DNA of 64,000 nucleotides, taken from assembly GCA_049115735.1 (NCBI GenBank), contig JAGDZP010000010.1, forward strand, positions 186,001 to 250,000. The letters are read 5' to 3'. This document shows, one piece after another, positions 9,501-17,333 of this stretch. Position 1 is the stretch's first letter. Every line of letters begins with the position of its first letter. A program made the translations under genes and the position numbers. The notes beneath the pieces were generated by a model. It was not told where the DNA came from and made no database searches. It saw nothing but the letters and a program-made list of their open reading frames with translations. The stretch comes from CAXBNB01 sp049115735. Lineage in GTDB: Bacteria > Bacteroidota > Bacteroidia > Cytophagales > Cyclobacteriaceae.

Positions 9501-9775
9501 GAATTTTCTACCTGACTCATTAAGCCCGGTGGTACAATATAACTCGTGGTAGAGTTGGTGCCGAGGTTGCGAACCACTGGTGAGAAGCCTGCATTAGCCG
9601 GTTGGGAAATTATCACCCTAGCAGCTTCAGATTCTGTAGATATCCGAAACCTCACCGGCTGATCTTCATGAATGGCAGACACATCAGGTGCTACAAACCA
9701 AAAAGTTGTATCTCGTTGGCCATAAGAGAATTGAGAGCTGAAGATTAGAGCAAGGGCTAAAAACCAATTCTTCAT
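6524..9775 (-). CDS. Large T9SS type B secreted protein with IgGFc-binding-like N-terminal region
   Basis: 1083 residues. A signal peptide (1-19, ending SYGQ) is followed by a region like the IgGFc-binding-protein N-terminal domain (DIYTLKGRNALGQNFVIPG around 125-145). Repeated PKD/SprB-like blocks follow (GDDITLCEGES, LGEDKTICPGDS, SKSVCPGIEE), then a fibronectin-III-like stretch and a C-terminal sorting domain beginning NAFSPNNDGINDTF. That last block is the gliding-motility type B signal, which directs export by the type IX system and attachment at the cell surface. Ligand unknown. It is a single gene between queD and bioB, with 96 bases to queD. Confidence 0.87.
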   Translation of the reverse strand: MKNWFLALALIFSSQFSYGQRDTTFWFVAPDVSAIHEDQPVRFRISTESEAARVIISQPANAGFSPVVRNLGTNSTTSYIVPPGLMSQVENSPADSILNKGFLIESDALVTVYYEVGFSNNIDIYTLKGRNALGQNFVIPGQNFWRNQLDDSYSSFDLVATENNTVIFVIPNIDINGHYQEDTVKLILQKGQSYSARALSKDPSRTLAGSIVRSSKPIAVTLTDDSIFEDGCYDLTGDQIVPVGILGNEYVVQSGNLDQNEKVFITAVYDNTEVSVNGIPLGTLQAREIQGYNITERNYFETSEPVYLMQYTGIGCEIGAALLPSINCKGSSQIAFTRSGQDFFFVNLIVKKGGEGNFRLNGSSSLIPSNAFSDVPGSNDVWVSAKIEYSTSQVTPGSANIISNTSHSFQLGFLDGGRRSGTRFGYFSNFSSLFIGDDITLCEGESRVIKPKGDPDAEYTWSDGSTGQTLTVSEAGTYWVKTINNSGCELRDTLDVSVNPSDFLELDEIVTACAGEFAILDAGNYFGFEWNNGFSSRRLTTRVPGVYTVNVRNVNGCVDEGQIEAVFVEPPMLELGEDKTICPGDSITFSSNILDAENYLWSPIDRTPHLTVKDSGTYYLIVDKGVCTVRDSISLLLHPKPEINDIIGSKSVCPGIEEVLYEVNDNSNVSYEWLVDGGAISNGEGSNSIAVDWGDTKNDAYVKLIETNEYSCAGDTNTFNVRVNVFLEAETPQGLDTLCANNTANISYNIHYTNGSSYDWKIQGGEIISGNGSNEVIVNWNGVGKHSLQVDESSATQDHVCFGSSDTKEVIVYNDSSMVNLVVTTVDQKNDNDLLISWDVYDPPNSFEELYLYKRSQGGTWELLGTPRPSSGAFLDLNLNTEKTVYEYKIEAVNSCFETVSSRIHNSLVLLGSSDEELGKINLNWNSYDGWNDGVLRYEVVRRLEISGEFEMIESVEPNQTSIEMENATDGFIHELRIRAVSMNQQTQSISNTINFEFKHEIEIPNAFSPNNDGINDTFTIPKIHLYEQSELTVFDRRGQRLFQQQRYQSDWNGGHLPSGVYYYVLQLPSINSTLKGSITILK

Positions 9776-9858
9776 AGCATAAAATTAGCCAGGAAGAGAG
9801 ATTAAACCTACATGTACTGTACTATTGAGGCTGTTAGTCGTATTCGTTTGAGAATTCA

Positions 9859-10878
9859 CTATTGAGGTATTTGCTCAAATTTCACTGAAGGTTCATTGTC
9901 CTTAAATGACTTCCTTGGTTTGAGGTTCAGTACCTGAAACATTTCCTTGTCCTCGTTAACTTCCGGGTTTGGTGTTGTAAGCAACTTGTCTCCTGCAAAG
10001 ATAGAATTTGCTCCTGCCATAAAACAAAGTGCTTGTTCTTCTGTGTTCATCTCAGTCCTGCCAGCGGATAGTCTCACCATTGCTTTCGGCATGATGATAC
10101 GAGCAGTAGCTATCATTCTGAGCATTTCCCAAATAGAAACCCTTGGTTGCTCCGCTAGCGGTGTACCCTCTACAGGTACCAGAGCGTTCACTGGAACAGA
10201 TTCTGGATGCTCGGATAGGTTGCTTAACGTTTGTAACATGCCCACACGGTCTTTGTGTTGTTCACCCATACCGATAATTCCTCCTGAGCAAACGGAAATA
10301 TCAGCCTTCCTCACATGTTCTAGTGTATCAAGCCTATCGTCATAGGTTCTTGTCGAAATGATCTCATCGTAGTGTTCCTCGCTGGTGTCCAGGTTGTGGT
10401 TGTAAGCATATAATCCGGCTTCCTTGAGCTTTTGCGCCTGATCAGCACTGAGCATTCCCAAGGTGCAGCAAACCTCCATTCCCATGGAATTTACTCCCTT
10501 TACCATATCCAGCACTTTGTCAAAATCCCTGTTATCTCTCACCTCACGCCATGCAGCTCCCATGCAGAACCTGGTGCTGCCATTTTCTCTAGCTGTATTG
10601 GCAGCCTGAAGCACTTCATTCACTTCCATTAGTTTTTCAACTTTCACATCAGTATGATAGCGAGCGGCTTGAGGGCAGTATGAGCAGTCTTCCGGACAAC
10701 CTCCGGTTTTTACTGACAAGAGGGTGCACACCTGCACTTCAGACGGATCATTATATTCACGATGTATAGTTGCAGCCCTGTATATGAGCTCCAAAATTGG
10801 TGAATGATAAATTTCTGATATTTCCTCTCTTGTCCAGTCGTTTCTAATCTGCATGTGCCGTAATTTTGATTGTGGCAA
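9859..10878 (-). CDS. bioB: Biotin synthase
   Basis: 339 residues. BioB is a radical-SAM enzyme that inserts sulfur into dethiobiotin. The radical-SAM cluster motif CPEDCSYC is seen at Cys61, Cys65 and Cys68. Further conserved stretches include RFCMGAAWRE, the YNHNLDT segment and CSGGIIGMGE, supplying the second-cluster Cys/Arg residues with SAGRTEM near the end. No other biotin gene is adjacent, so it appears as a single-gene unit. Met9 is an alternative start, since many homologues begin near that IRNDW segment. Confidence 0.96.
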   Translation of the reverse strand: MPQSKLRHMQIRNDWTREEISEIYHSPILELIYRAATIHREYNDPSEVQVCTLLSVKTGGCPEDCSYCPQAARYHTDVKVEKLMEVNEVLQAANTARENGSTRFCMGAAWREVRDNRDFDKVLDMVKGVNSMGMEVCCTLGMLSADQAQKLKEAGLYAYNHNLDTSEEHYDEIISTRTYDDRLDTLEHVRKADISVCSGGIIGMGEQHKDRVGMLQTLSNLSEHPESVPVNALVPVEGTPLAEQPRVSIWEMLRMIATARIIMPKAMVRLSAGRTEMNTEEQALCFMAGANSIFAGDKLLTTPNPEVNEDKEMFQVLNLKPRKSFKDNEPSVKFEQIPQ

Positions 10879-10961
10879 ATGTAATATAGGATTGATTAGG
10901 GGACTTTATTTGACTGGAAAAAATTGGCCTGAATGATAGATCAAAAAGAAATTTTTCGTGA

Positions 10962-12725
10962 TTATTTTATTTCCATATCAAATGGAAGTCTGGCCTGGAT
11001 GCCTTTCAGGTTTTCAAGGTCTTTAATCTTTTCCAGATACTTGGTCATTTCTCCGTATTCTGATTTCATAAAACGGGCTTCACTTTCACCAACCATTCTT
11101 TCGAGGATTTCCTCAAATTCTGATTTTAGTTCCGGGTATAAAGTAATTGCGTAATCCTCCTCGATTCCAGCTTTGGTTGCAGCTATTTGGACGGCATCTT
11201 TGTAGCTACCCAATATATCTACCAAGCCTCTTTCTTTGGCTTGAGAGCCAGTCCATACCCGACCTTCAGCATATTTTTTCAATTCATCAATGTCCATATT
11301 TCTACCTTCAGCCGCTTTACCGGTAAATAAATCGTAACCTTTCTCTACCTGACTTTGTATGATGCTGGTTTCATAGTCATTCAGAGGTCTTGTCACTGTG
11401 TAGATATCAGAGAAGTCACCTGTTTTTACCACATCATGGGTGATACCTAATTTGCTTTCTAAAAATCCTGACATATCGAAGAGCATTCCGAAGATCCCAA
11501 TGGAACCTGTAATGGTGGTAGGTTGTGCCACGATGGTGTCGCATGGCATGGATAGGTAGTAGCCACCTGATGCCGCCACAGCCGACATTGAAGCTATTAC
11601 TGGCTTTTCAGCTTTGGTAAGCATAATTTCCCGCCACATCACATCACTGGCCATCAATCCACCACCTGGAGAATTCACCCGAATCACAACAGCTTTTACT
11701 CGCTTACTCTCTCTTGCTTGCCTGATAGCCTTTACAAACTTGGCTGAACCCACATTGGTAGATTCGCCTTTACCACTGACTATCTCACCTTCAGCAACAA
11801 TCACAGCTACTTTATTCGATGAATATTCTGCATCGGCTTGTGCCCGCTTGATGTATTTTTTCAGGGATATGAATTTTATCTTTTTGCTCGTATCTTCATA
11901 GTCCAAAGCACTTTTGATTTCTGATTTAACCAGGTCCTTATAAGCCAGTTTAGAAACCAAACCAAATTCAAGTGCATCCTCTGCTTTTCTGACCAACATT
12001 GAATCCGAAATGCTTTTTAATTTTTCTATAGGAATATTCCTTGACTCTGAAACCTTTAATAGGTAATTTCCATAAATGTCATTTAAGAAAGAAGATACCT
12101 GTTCACGGTTGGCATCACTCATGTCTTTTCTTGAAAAAGGCTCTACCGCGCTTTTGTAAGTACCTACCTTGAAGATTTTGGGTTCAATCTCGAGCTTATC
12201 AAAAAGACCTTTGAAAAATGTTATGTTAGCGCTTAAACCGTTTAGTTCTATGGTGCCTTGTTCATTAAGGTAAATTTCGTCTGCTACAGAGGATACATAG
12301 TAATTAGCTTCGGTATAGTATTCACCATATGCATACACAAATTTGCCTGTAGATTTGAAATCATCCAGTGCTGACCTTATTTCCTCTAATGAAGCAAAAC
12401 CAGCAGATAGGTAGCCATTTTCAATATATATTCCCTCAATATTTGGGTCTGTTTTAGCTGATTCAATGGCATCCAGAGTAGCCAATAACTCAATTCCTCT
12501 ATTCTCATCTCCGAAGGCTTCTGCGAAGGGATCTTCGGCTAACCTTTCTGAAACCTGCCCTGATAGGTTAATGTACAGAACTGAGTTGGAAGAAACAATT
12601 GGTGCTTCATCAGAACTGGCTGAGGCGACTATACCTGCTACCAGGACAAAGCCTAAAAACATTAAAACAAAGCCTGAGATTACAAGGCCAACCATTGTGG
12701 CCAAAACTGTTTTGAAAAAATTCAT
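10962..12725 (-). CDS. sppA: Signal peptide peptidase SppA, long (67K) type
   Basis: 587 residues, matching the two-domain SppA form. One N-terminal membrane segment (about 8-35) anchors the protein facing the periplasm. The N-terminal S49 domain contributes the general-base Lys in GTYKSAVEPFSRKDMS, and the C-terminal S49 domain the nucleophile Ser in SAVAASGGYYLSMP, followed by TITGSIGIFG. It degrades signal peptides left in the membrane after secretion. The start is divergent from folK, with about 157 bases between the two starts. The family match is strong. Confidence 0.94.
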   Translation of the reverse strand: MNFFKTVLATMVGLVISGFVLMFLGFVLVAGIVASASSDEAPIVSSNSVLYINLSGQVSERLAEDPFAEAFGDENRGIELLATLDAIESAKTDPNIEGIYIENGYLSAGFASLEEIRSALDDFKSTGKFVYAYGEYYTEANYYVSSVADEIYLNEQGTIELNGLSANITFFKGLFDKLEIEPKIFKVGTYKSAVEPFSRKDMSDANREQVSSFLNDIYGNYLLKVSESRNIPIEKLKSISDSMLVRKAEDALEFGLVSKLAYKDLVKSEIKSALDYEDTSKKIKFISLKKYIKRAQADAEYSSNKVAVIVAEGEIVSGKGESTNVGSAKFVKAIRQARESKRVKAVVIRVNSPGGGLMASDVMWREIMLTKAEKPVIASMSAVAASGGYYLSMPCDTIVAQPTTITGSIGIFGMLFDMSGFLESKLGITHDVVKTGDFSDIYTVTRPLNDYETSIIQSQVEKGYDLFTGKAAEGRNMDIDELKKYAEGRVWTGSQAKERGLVDILGSYKDAVQIAATKAGIEEDYAITLYPELKSEFEEILERMVGESEARFMKSEYGEMTKYLEKIKDLENLKGIQARLPFDMEIK

Positions 12726-12882
12726 ATTTGATTTATTACTATGGAATGCTATTTAGAAAGAGCACTTTGTATTTACGATGCAAAACTATGAAATGATTAG
12801 TATTAAAATCTTAAGATATATTACAATAAAGCAGTGATTTAATGATATTCGCCAATTGTGCGATTTTTTGATTGATGTCGGC

Positions 12883-13368
12883 GTGAACAATTGCGTAATT
12901 CTATTGGGTACCAATATGGGCAATAAGGTTGCCAACCTTAGAAAGGCAATGGAAAGTATTGAAGAGCATATTGGATCGGTAAAGCGTCAATCGAAAATTT
13001 ACCAAACTGATGCGTGGGGAAGAAGAGATCAGGATTTTTTTCTTAATCAGGTTTTAATTGTGAGTACAGAAAAAAATGCACAGACAATCCTGGAATCGTG
13101 CCTAGATATAGAGCAGTCTATGGGCAGGATCAGGTCTGAAAAGTGGATGGAGCGTATCATTGATATTGACATACTCTATTTTAATGAGGATATTATTAAC
13201 ACTGAAATACTAAGTGTGCCTCATCCGGAAATTCAAAATAGAAGATTTACTTTAGAGCCTTTGACTGAATTAATACCTGAGTTTGTGCATCCTGTTTTTG
13301 GTCAGACCAATTCGAATCTCTTGAATGAATGTACGGACGATTTGGAGGTAAATGAATTTATAAACTAG
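12883..13368 (+). CDS. folK: 2-amino-4-hydroxy-6-hydroxymethyldihydropteridine pyrophosphokinase
   Basis: FolK transfers pyrophosphate from ATP to hydroxymethyl-dihydropterin in folate synthesis. The VILLGTNMGNK N-terminus, QTDAWG region, LNQVLIVST strand and the RWxxRxIDIDIL-type segment (MERIIDIDILYF) followed by VPHPEIQNRRFTLEPL are diagnostic. The open frame extends up to a TTG at 12856, but family members begin just before the VILLG strand. I therefore chose the in-frame GTG at 12883 (161 residues). No in-frame ATG precedes the conserved region. The TSUP gene starts eight bases after the stop. Confidence 0.93.
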   Translation: MNNCVILLGTNMGNKVANLRKAMESIEEHIGSVKRQSKIYQTDAWGRRDQDFFLNQVLIVSTEKNAQTILESCLDIEQSMGRIRSEKWMERIIDIDILYFNEDIINTEILSVPHPEIQNRRFTLEPLTELIPEFVHPVFGQTNSNLLNECTDDLEVNEFIN

Positions 13369-13375
13369 TTGAATA

Positions 13376-14125
13376 TTGGAAATACTTGATTACCTCTTAG
13401 TTGTAGCCACGGGCTTGATCGCAGGATTTATCAACACCGTTGCTGGTGGTGGTTCATTGCTCACGTTACCAGTATTGATTTTCATGGGACTGCCACCAGC
13501 TTTGGCCAATGGTACCAATAGGGTAGGTGTACTCCTTCAAAATGTGTTTGCAGTTACCGGTTTCAAATCAAAAGGTGTTTCGGTTTTTCCTTATGCTATT
13601 TACCTGGCCATTACTGCGCTGATTGGTGCTGTCATTGGGGCGAAGTTGGCAGTGGATATTAAGGGTGAGGTATTCAATAGAATTTTGGCTATTGTCATGG
13701 TTTTGGTATTGATTATTACCATTTTCAATCCTTTAAAAAAGAAGTCGGTTGGGCAAGAGCTGATGAGCCCTAAGCGTAAAGCATTGGCTATTTTCCTCTA
13801 CTTTTTTGTGGGATTATATGGCGGCTTTATTCAAGCGGGAATAGGCTTTATCATGATAGCTGTGCTGACAATTGTAAACGGATTGTCCATGGCAAAAACC
13901 AACAGTATAAAGGTTTTTGTAGTCCTGACTTACACAATCATTGCTATGATAGTTTTCATTTTAGAAGACAGAGTAAACTGGACATTGGGTTTGACTTTAG
14001 CCTTGGGAACATCTACAGGTGGTTGGATTGCCAGCCGTTGGTCGGCGGATAAAGATGACAGGTTAATCCGAATATTTCTCGTCACAGCTGTGAGTGCCAT
14101 GGCAATCAAACTTTGGTTTTTTTAG
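13376..14125 (+). CDS. TSUP family sulfite/organosulfur exporter-like permease
   Basis: 249 residues with about eight hydrophobic segments. The family signature is at the N-terminus (GLIAGFINTVAGGGSLLTLP, residues 13-32) and a second copy of it in FVGLYGGFIQAGIGF, as expected from the duplicated TauE/SafE fold. The first codon is TTG at 13376, eight bases past the folK stop; no in-frame ATG lies before the first membrane segment, so the rare start is accepted. These permeases export small sulfur-containing or other anions; the substrate cannot be predicted. Co-transcription with folK is probably incidental. Confidence 0.85.
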   Translation: MEILDYLLVVATGLIAGFINTVAGGGSLLTLPVLIFMGLPPALANGTNRVGVLLQNVFAVTGFKSKGVSVFPYAIYLAITALIGAVIGAKLAVDIKGEVFNRILAIVMVLVLIITIFNPLKKKSVGQELMSPKRKALAIFLYFFVGLYGGFIQAGIGFIMIAVLTIVNGLSMAKTNSIKVFVVLTYTIIAMIVFILEDRVNWTLGLTLALGTSTGGWIASRWSADKDDRLIRIFLVTAVSAMAIKLWFF

Positions 14126-14211
14126 ACTGATCAAACTCCTCAAACAACTGTAGTTGATTTACGTTTTTGTTGGTAAATTATCATTTCTTAACGATAATTG
14201 ACTATCAAGCA

Positions 14212-15930
14212 ATGACAAGTACCAGACCCTATATGATCCTGCTTATCAACACGGTAGTCATGATCATTGTCATTATTCTTTCGGTCTTCTTTTATCGTGA
14301 GTTTCGTTCTGCACTTGATGAGCGTGTCTTATTACAATTGACTTCAATCAAACGACTCAAAAGGGTACAGATCGAGGAATATGTCCTTTCCGAATGGAAG
14401 CTTATATTGAATGCTAGTGATTCATCAAATACTTCGAATTTTGCCAGAAACTTAGAGCAACTTAAGTCAGAGCTTTCCCTTCACTTCGATGCTACCTGTA
14501 TGTCTAATAGGCTGGAAAATTCCGCATCTGAAACTGGCATTTATGATTTTTCTGAATGTGCACTTGATGGCTACAACAAGCTCTTGCTTCTAAAGAAAGG
14601 TGCAAACAGTTCTTATTTTTACAATGTCCTCGATCATAACAGGATTCAGAACATATTGCTGGAGCGAACCGGAATGGGCAATAGTGGAGAAACATATTTA
14701 GTAGGTAAGGATTATCGTATGCGTTCCAAATCAAGGTTTATCCAGGATAAAACCCCATACCAAATTGTAGCCAAAACGGTTGGTGTGACCAACGCTCTAT
14801 TAGGAATTAACGGACATCAGATCATCGAAGACTATCGTGGAGTACCAGTGTATAGCGCTTTTCATAACTTAGATATTCCGGGTGTCAATTGGGCGATTTT
14901 ATCAGAAATTGATGTTGAAGAAGTCACCATTCCTCTGCAAAAGCTAAAGGAGAAATTAGCGGTGATTTCGGGGCTAGTTGTGCTACTAGGAGTTGGGCTG
15001 TCTTTATTTATTACCAAAATAATCTCAAGGCCCGTAGTGCGTATGCGAGACTACATTAGGAGCATGTCCAGTGGTAATTACCTGTTTGATATTAAGAAAA
15101 AATATCCTTTGAAGGAAGTTGCTGCCATGTTTAAAGCCCTGGATGAATTGAAACATAGTATCAATGAAGCCATTCAGTTTTCTTCTGAAATAGGAAAAAT
15201 GAACCTGTCGGCCGAATACAAATTAGTAAGTGGCAATGACAAATTGGGTGAGTCATTGATCCAAATGCAGGAAAAGCTACAGGAATATGCAGACTTGGAA
15301 AGGCTGAATCGCCAAGGTGAAAAAAAACTACTGATCAGAGGGCAGGAGGATGAAAGAAAGCGCCTGGCAAGAGAACTGCATGATGGGCTTGGTCCATTGT
15401 TGACAACTTTAAAGCTAAATGTACAGATGGTCGATTTGGATAAGACCAATAAGGACAAGCTTATTGGAATGATAGATACTACCATTAAGGATGTGCGGAG
15501 AATTACCTATGATTTGATGCCTCAGTCACTTTCTGACTTTGGTGTGGCCACTGCACTCAACCACTTAATTAGCATTATTCAGGAGTCTGCGGGTATTGAA
15601 ATACGATATGAATATAATACCAAAGAGGAAGGGTTGAATATTAATACGGAAATAGATATTTGTATATTTCGTATATGCCAGGAACTGATAAATAATACAC
15701 TCAAGCATAGTGGGGCAAAAAAAATTGTGATGACACTAACTGAATTTGATGATAAGCTTTCCTTGTTTTACGCTGACGATGGACATGGATTTGATGCTAC
15801 TACAGAACACAATGGGTCTGGGTTAAAAAATATGAAAGAGAGGGTGGAAGTGATGGAGGGTTTTGTACAGGTTCATTCTGGTGAGCAGGGTACACAAGTA
15901 GAAGTAGAAATTCCTTTTAAGCATGGATAA
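14212..15930 (+). CDS. Membrane sensor histidine kinase, NarL-type (HisKA_3)
   Basis: 572 residues from the ATG at 14212; the open frame runs back to a TTG 15 codons earlier. Order of parts: membrane helix 1 (about 8-28), an extracytoplasmic sensor domain with a cache-like GNSGETYLVGKDYRMRS segment, membrane helix 2 (about 248-270), a HAMP linker, then the HisKA_3 phosphoacceptor helix ERKRLARELHDG with His390. The HATPase_c domain follows, with N-box ELINNTLKHSG, DDGHGFD and GSGLKNMKERV. The stop overlaps the start of the response regulator by eight bases, so the two are a cognate pair. Confidence 0.93.
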   Translation: MTSTRPYMILLINTVVMIIVIILSVFFYREFRSALDERVLLQLTSIKRLKRVQIEEYVLSEWKLILNASDSSNTSNFARNLEQLKSELSLHFDATCMSNRLENSASETGIYDFSECALDGYNKLLLLKKGANSSYFYNVLDHNRIQNILLERTGMGNSGETYLVGKDYRMRSKSRFIQDKTPYQIVAKTVGVTNALLGINGHQIIEDYRGVPVYSAFHNLDIPGVNWAILSEIDVEEVTIPLQKLKEKLAVISGLVVLLGVGLSLFITKIISRPVVRMRDYIRSMSSGNYLFDIKKKYPLKEVAAMFKALDELKHSINEAIQFSSEIGKMNLSAEYKLVSGNDKLGESLIQMQEKLQEYADLERLNRQGEKKLLIRGQEDERKRLARELHDGLGPLLTTLKLNVQMVDLDKTNKDKLIGMIDTTIKDVRRITYDLMPQSLSDFGVATALNHLISIIQESAGIEIRYEYNTKEEGLNINTEIDICIFRICQELINNTLKHSGAKKIVMTLTEFDDKLSLFYADDGHGFDATTEHNGSGLKNMKERVEVMEGFVQVHSGEQGTQVEVEIPFKHG

Positions 15931-16555
15931 AATAGAAATAGCAATTGTAGACGATCACCAACTGTTTCGGGACGGTCTGGCTTCTATGCTTGCAAGGCAT
16001 GATGACTTTGAAGTAAGCATTAATGTAGGTAGAGGTAAGGAGTTGATGGAGGAGCTGTCTTCGGGAAGTACTCCTGATGTACTCCTACTTGATTTGACCA
16101 TGCCTGACATGACAGGATTCGAGGTGCTCAAGGAGATTAAGAAGAAATATCCTGATATTAAGACTATCGTACTGTCTATGCATGATGATGGCAATTATAT
16201 CGTTCGCTGTGTAAGAGAAGGAGCGTTTGGTTACTTATTGAAAAACATGGATGAGGATGAATTAATCAAAGCTATTTACACCGTGTGTAACAATAAAAAG
16301 TACTTTAACGAAGAGATATCCAACCGAATGATCAATATCATGTCCATTGAGGGTACCGCCACCAAAAAGTTGTCCTCTAAGGAAACGGAGATACTTTCAC
16401 TCATTTCAGAGGGTCATACGACCAAAGAAATTGCAGATCAGTTGTTTATCAGTACAAGAACTGTGGAGACACATAGAGTGAACATGATGAAGAAGCTGGC
16501 CGTTAAGAACAGTGCTGAGCTCATCAAAAAGGCCGTTAAATTAAAATTGATTTAG
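15923..16555 (+). CDS. Response regulator, NarL/FixJ family
   Basis: 210 residues. The receiver domain has the acidic pair Asp10/Asp11, phosphoacceptor Asp57 (LLLDLTMPD), Ser/Thr at LSMHDD and Lys at LLKNMDED. The C-terminal LuxR-type helix-turn-helix begins SSKETEILSLISEGHTTKEIA and continues with ISTRTVETHRVNMMKKL (quoted in two parts). The start overlaps the kinase stop by eight bases. The likely job is transcription control in response to whatever the partner kinase senses. The small repeat-protein gene 141 bases downstream is a candidate target. Confidence 0.95.
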   Translation: MDKIEIAIVDDHQLFRDGLASMLARHDDFEVSINVGRGKELMEELSSGSTPDVLLLDLTMPDMTGFEVLKEIKKKYPDIKTIVLSMHDDGNYIVRCVREGAFGYLLKNMDEDELIKAIYTVCNNKKYFNEEISNRMINIMSIEGTATKKLSSKETEILSLISEGHTTKEIADQLFISTRTVETHRVNMMKKLAVKNSAELIKKAVKLKLI

Positions 16556-16569
16556 TCAGCCTACGTATA

Positions 16570-16594
16570 AATACGGATGGATAGCATCCGTATT
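16570..16594. repeat. Perfect 10-bp inverted repeat after the response regulator
   Basis: Arms AATACGGATG and CATCCGTATT with a five-base GATAG loop, lying 15 bases after the response-regulator stop and about 100 bases before the next gene. There is no T-run after the stem, so it is not a standard intrinsic terminator. It could be an RNA-stabilising hairpin or a symmetric protein-binding site in the promoter region of the repeat-protein gene. Confidence 0.5.
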
Positions 16595-16696
16595 AGATAC
16601 ATATAAAATTACCATTTTTCTTATAGGATCGCGAGGTGATTTCTGGCGTTAATTTGAGTAACAAAAGGGAATTTTAGTTACTTAAACAATTTAGCC

Positions 16697-17032
16697 ATGA
16701 AAAGAATAGCAATCACACTCGCATTGATCCTCGCAGTTTCATTGACTTATGGTCAATCAAGGAAGGATCTGAAAGGACCAAGAGCAAAAAATTACAAAGT
16801 TTGGGAGCATAAAACGGAAGCTTCCTCAATAAACGTGGTAACCTATGATGTTGAAAAACTTCAGGGGCCATTAGCCAAAAATCAAAAGGTTTGGGAGAAT
16901 GAAATCATTACAGGTCAGATTGTCGTCAGCTCAGTTAAGCCAAAACTCAAGGGTCCTGCTGCTAAGAATTACAAACCATGGAAAGACAAAAGTGAAATTG
17001 ACGTTGGTGAGGTAATGTTAGCAAAAGATTAA
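16697..17032 (+). CDS. Small secreted protein with three LKGPxAKNYKxW repeats
   Basis: 111 residues. A signal peptide (1-20, ending LTYGQ) is followed by three copies of a 12-residue motif: LKGPRAKNYKVW (25-36), LQGPLAKNQKVW (55-66) and LKGPAAKNYKPW (84-95), spaced 30 and 29 residues apart. The motif's invariant core is L-x-GP-x-AKN-x-K-x-W. The linkers are hydrophilic and rich in Ser, Val and Glu. I do not recognise a characterised family. It lies right after a two-component pair and is followed by a strong terminator, so it is probably a separately expressed single gene. An exported, possibly cell-wall or polymer-binding, role is only a guess. Confidence 0.75.
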   Translation: MKRIAITLALILAVSLTYGQSRKDLKGPRAKNYKVWEHKTEASSINVVTYDVEKLQGPLAKNQKVWENEIITGQIVVSSVKPKLKGPAAKNYKPWKDKSEIDVGEVMLAKD

Positions 17033-17333
17033 TGGCTAATTGATAATTGATAAAAATGGGTGTCGCCGATTGAGGTGGTACCCATTTTTTTGATTTAAGA
17101 TCTTTACTCTTTCATACAGTCTTTAACTTTTTTTCAACCTTTAAATTCAATACACACCCAAAAATGACCAGAATTTTAGTGGTTGCTGCAGCAAAGTCTT
17201 GGTATAGATAATAAAAAAGATGATGAAAAATTAACAATACGAAAGCGTGACCATCCAATTATTGGACACTCATCCATTTATTGCTTTTTATATGCTTAAC
17301 TTCAGCCACAAGAAGTTAACAAAAGTGATAAGC
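17033..17333. other. Gene-free stretch between repeat protein and dioxygenase-like gene
   Basis: About 300 bases with no convincing ORF. It holds the terminator of the upstream gene at its left end; the remainder is AT-rich (T-runs near 17100-17140, A-runs near 17205-17230) and presumably carries the promoter of the dioxygenase-like gene. I saw no tRNA-like or riboswitch-like structure in it. Confidence 0.6.
17052..17091 (+). terminator. Intrinsic terminator of the repeat-protein gene
   Basis: A 10-bp perfect stem AAAAATGGGT/ACCCATTTTT, extended inward by six further pairs (including G-T wobbles) to a GATTGA loop, ends in seven T residues. It starts 20 bases after the stop codon. This is the clearest plus-strand terminator structure in the first 20 kb. 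Confidence 0.85.

Noticed and set aside
14167..14211. Upstream TTG start of the histidine kinase
   Set aside because: The ATG at 14212 lies right before the first membrane helix and is the more usual start codon; the extra 15 codons look non-coding.
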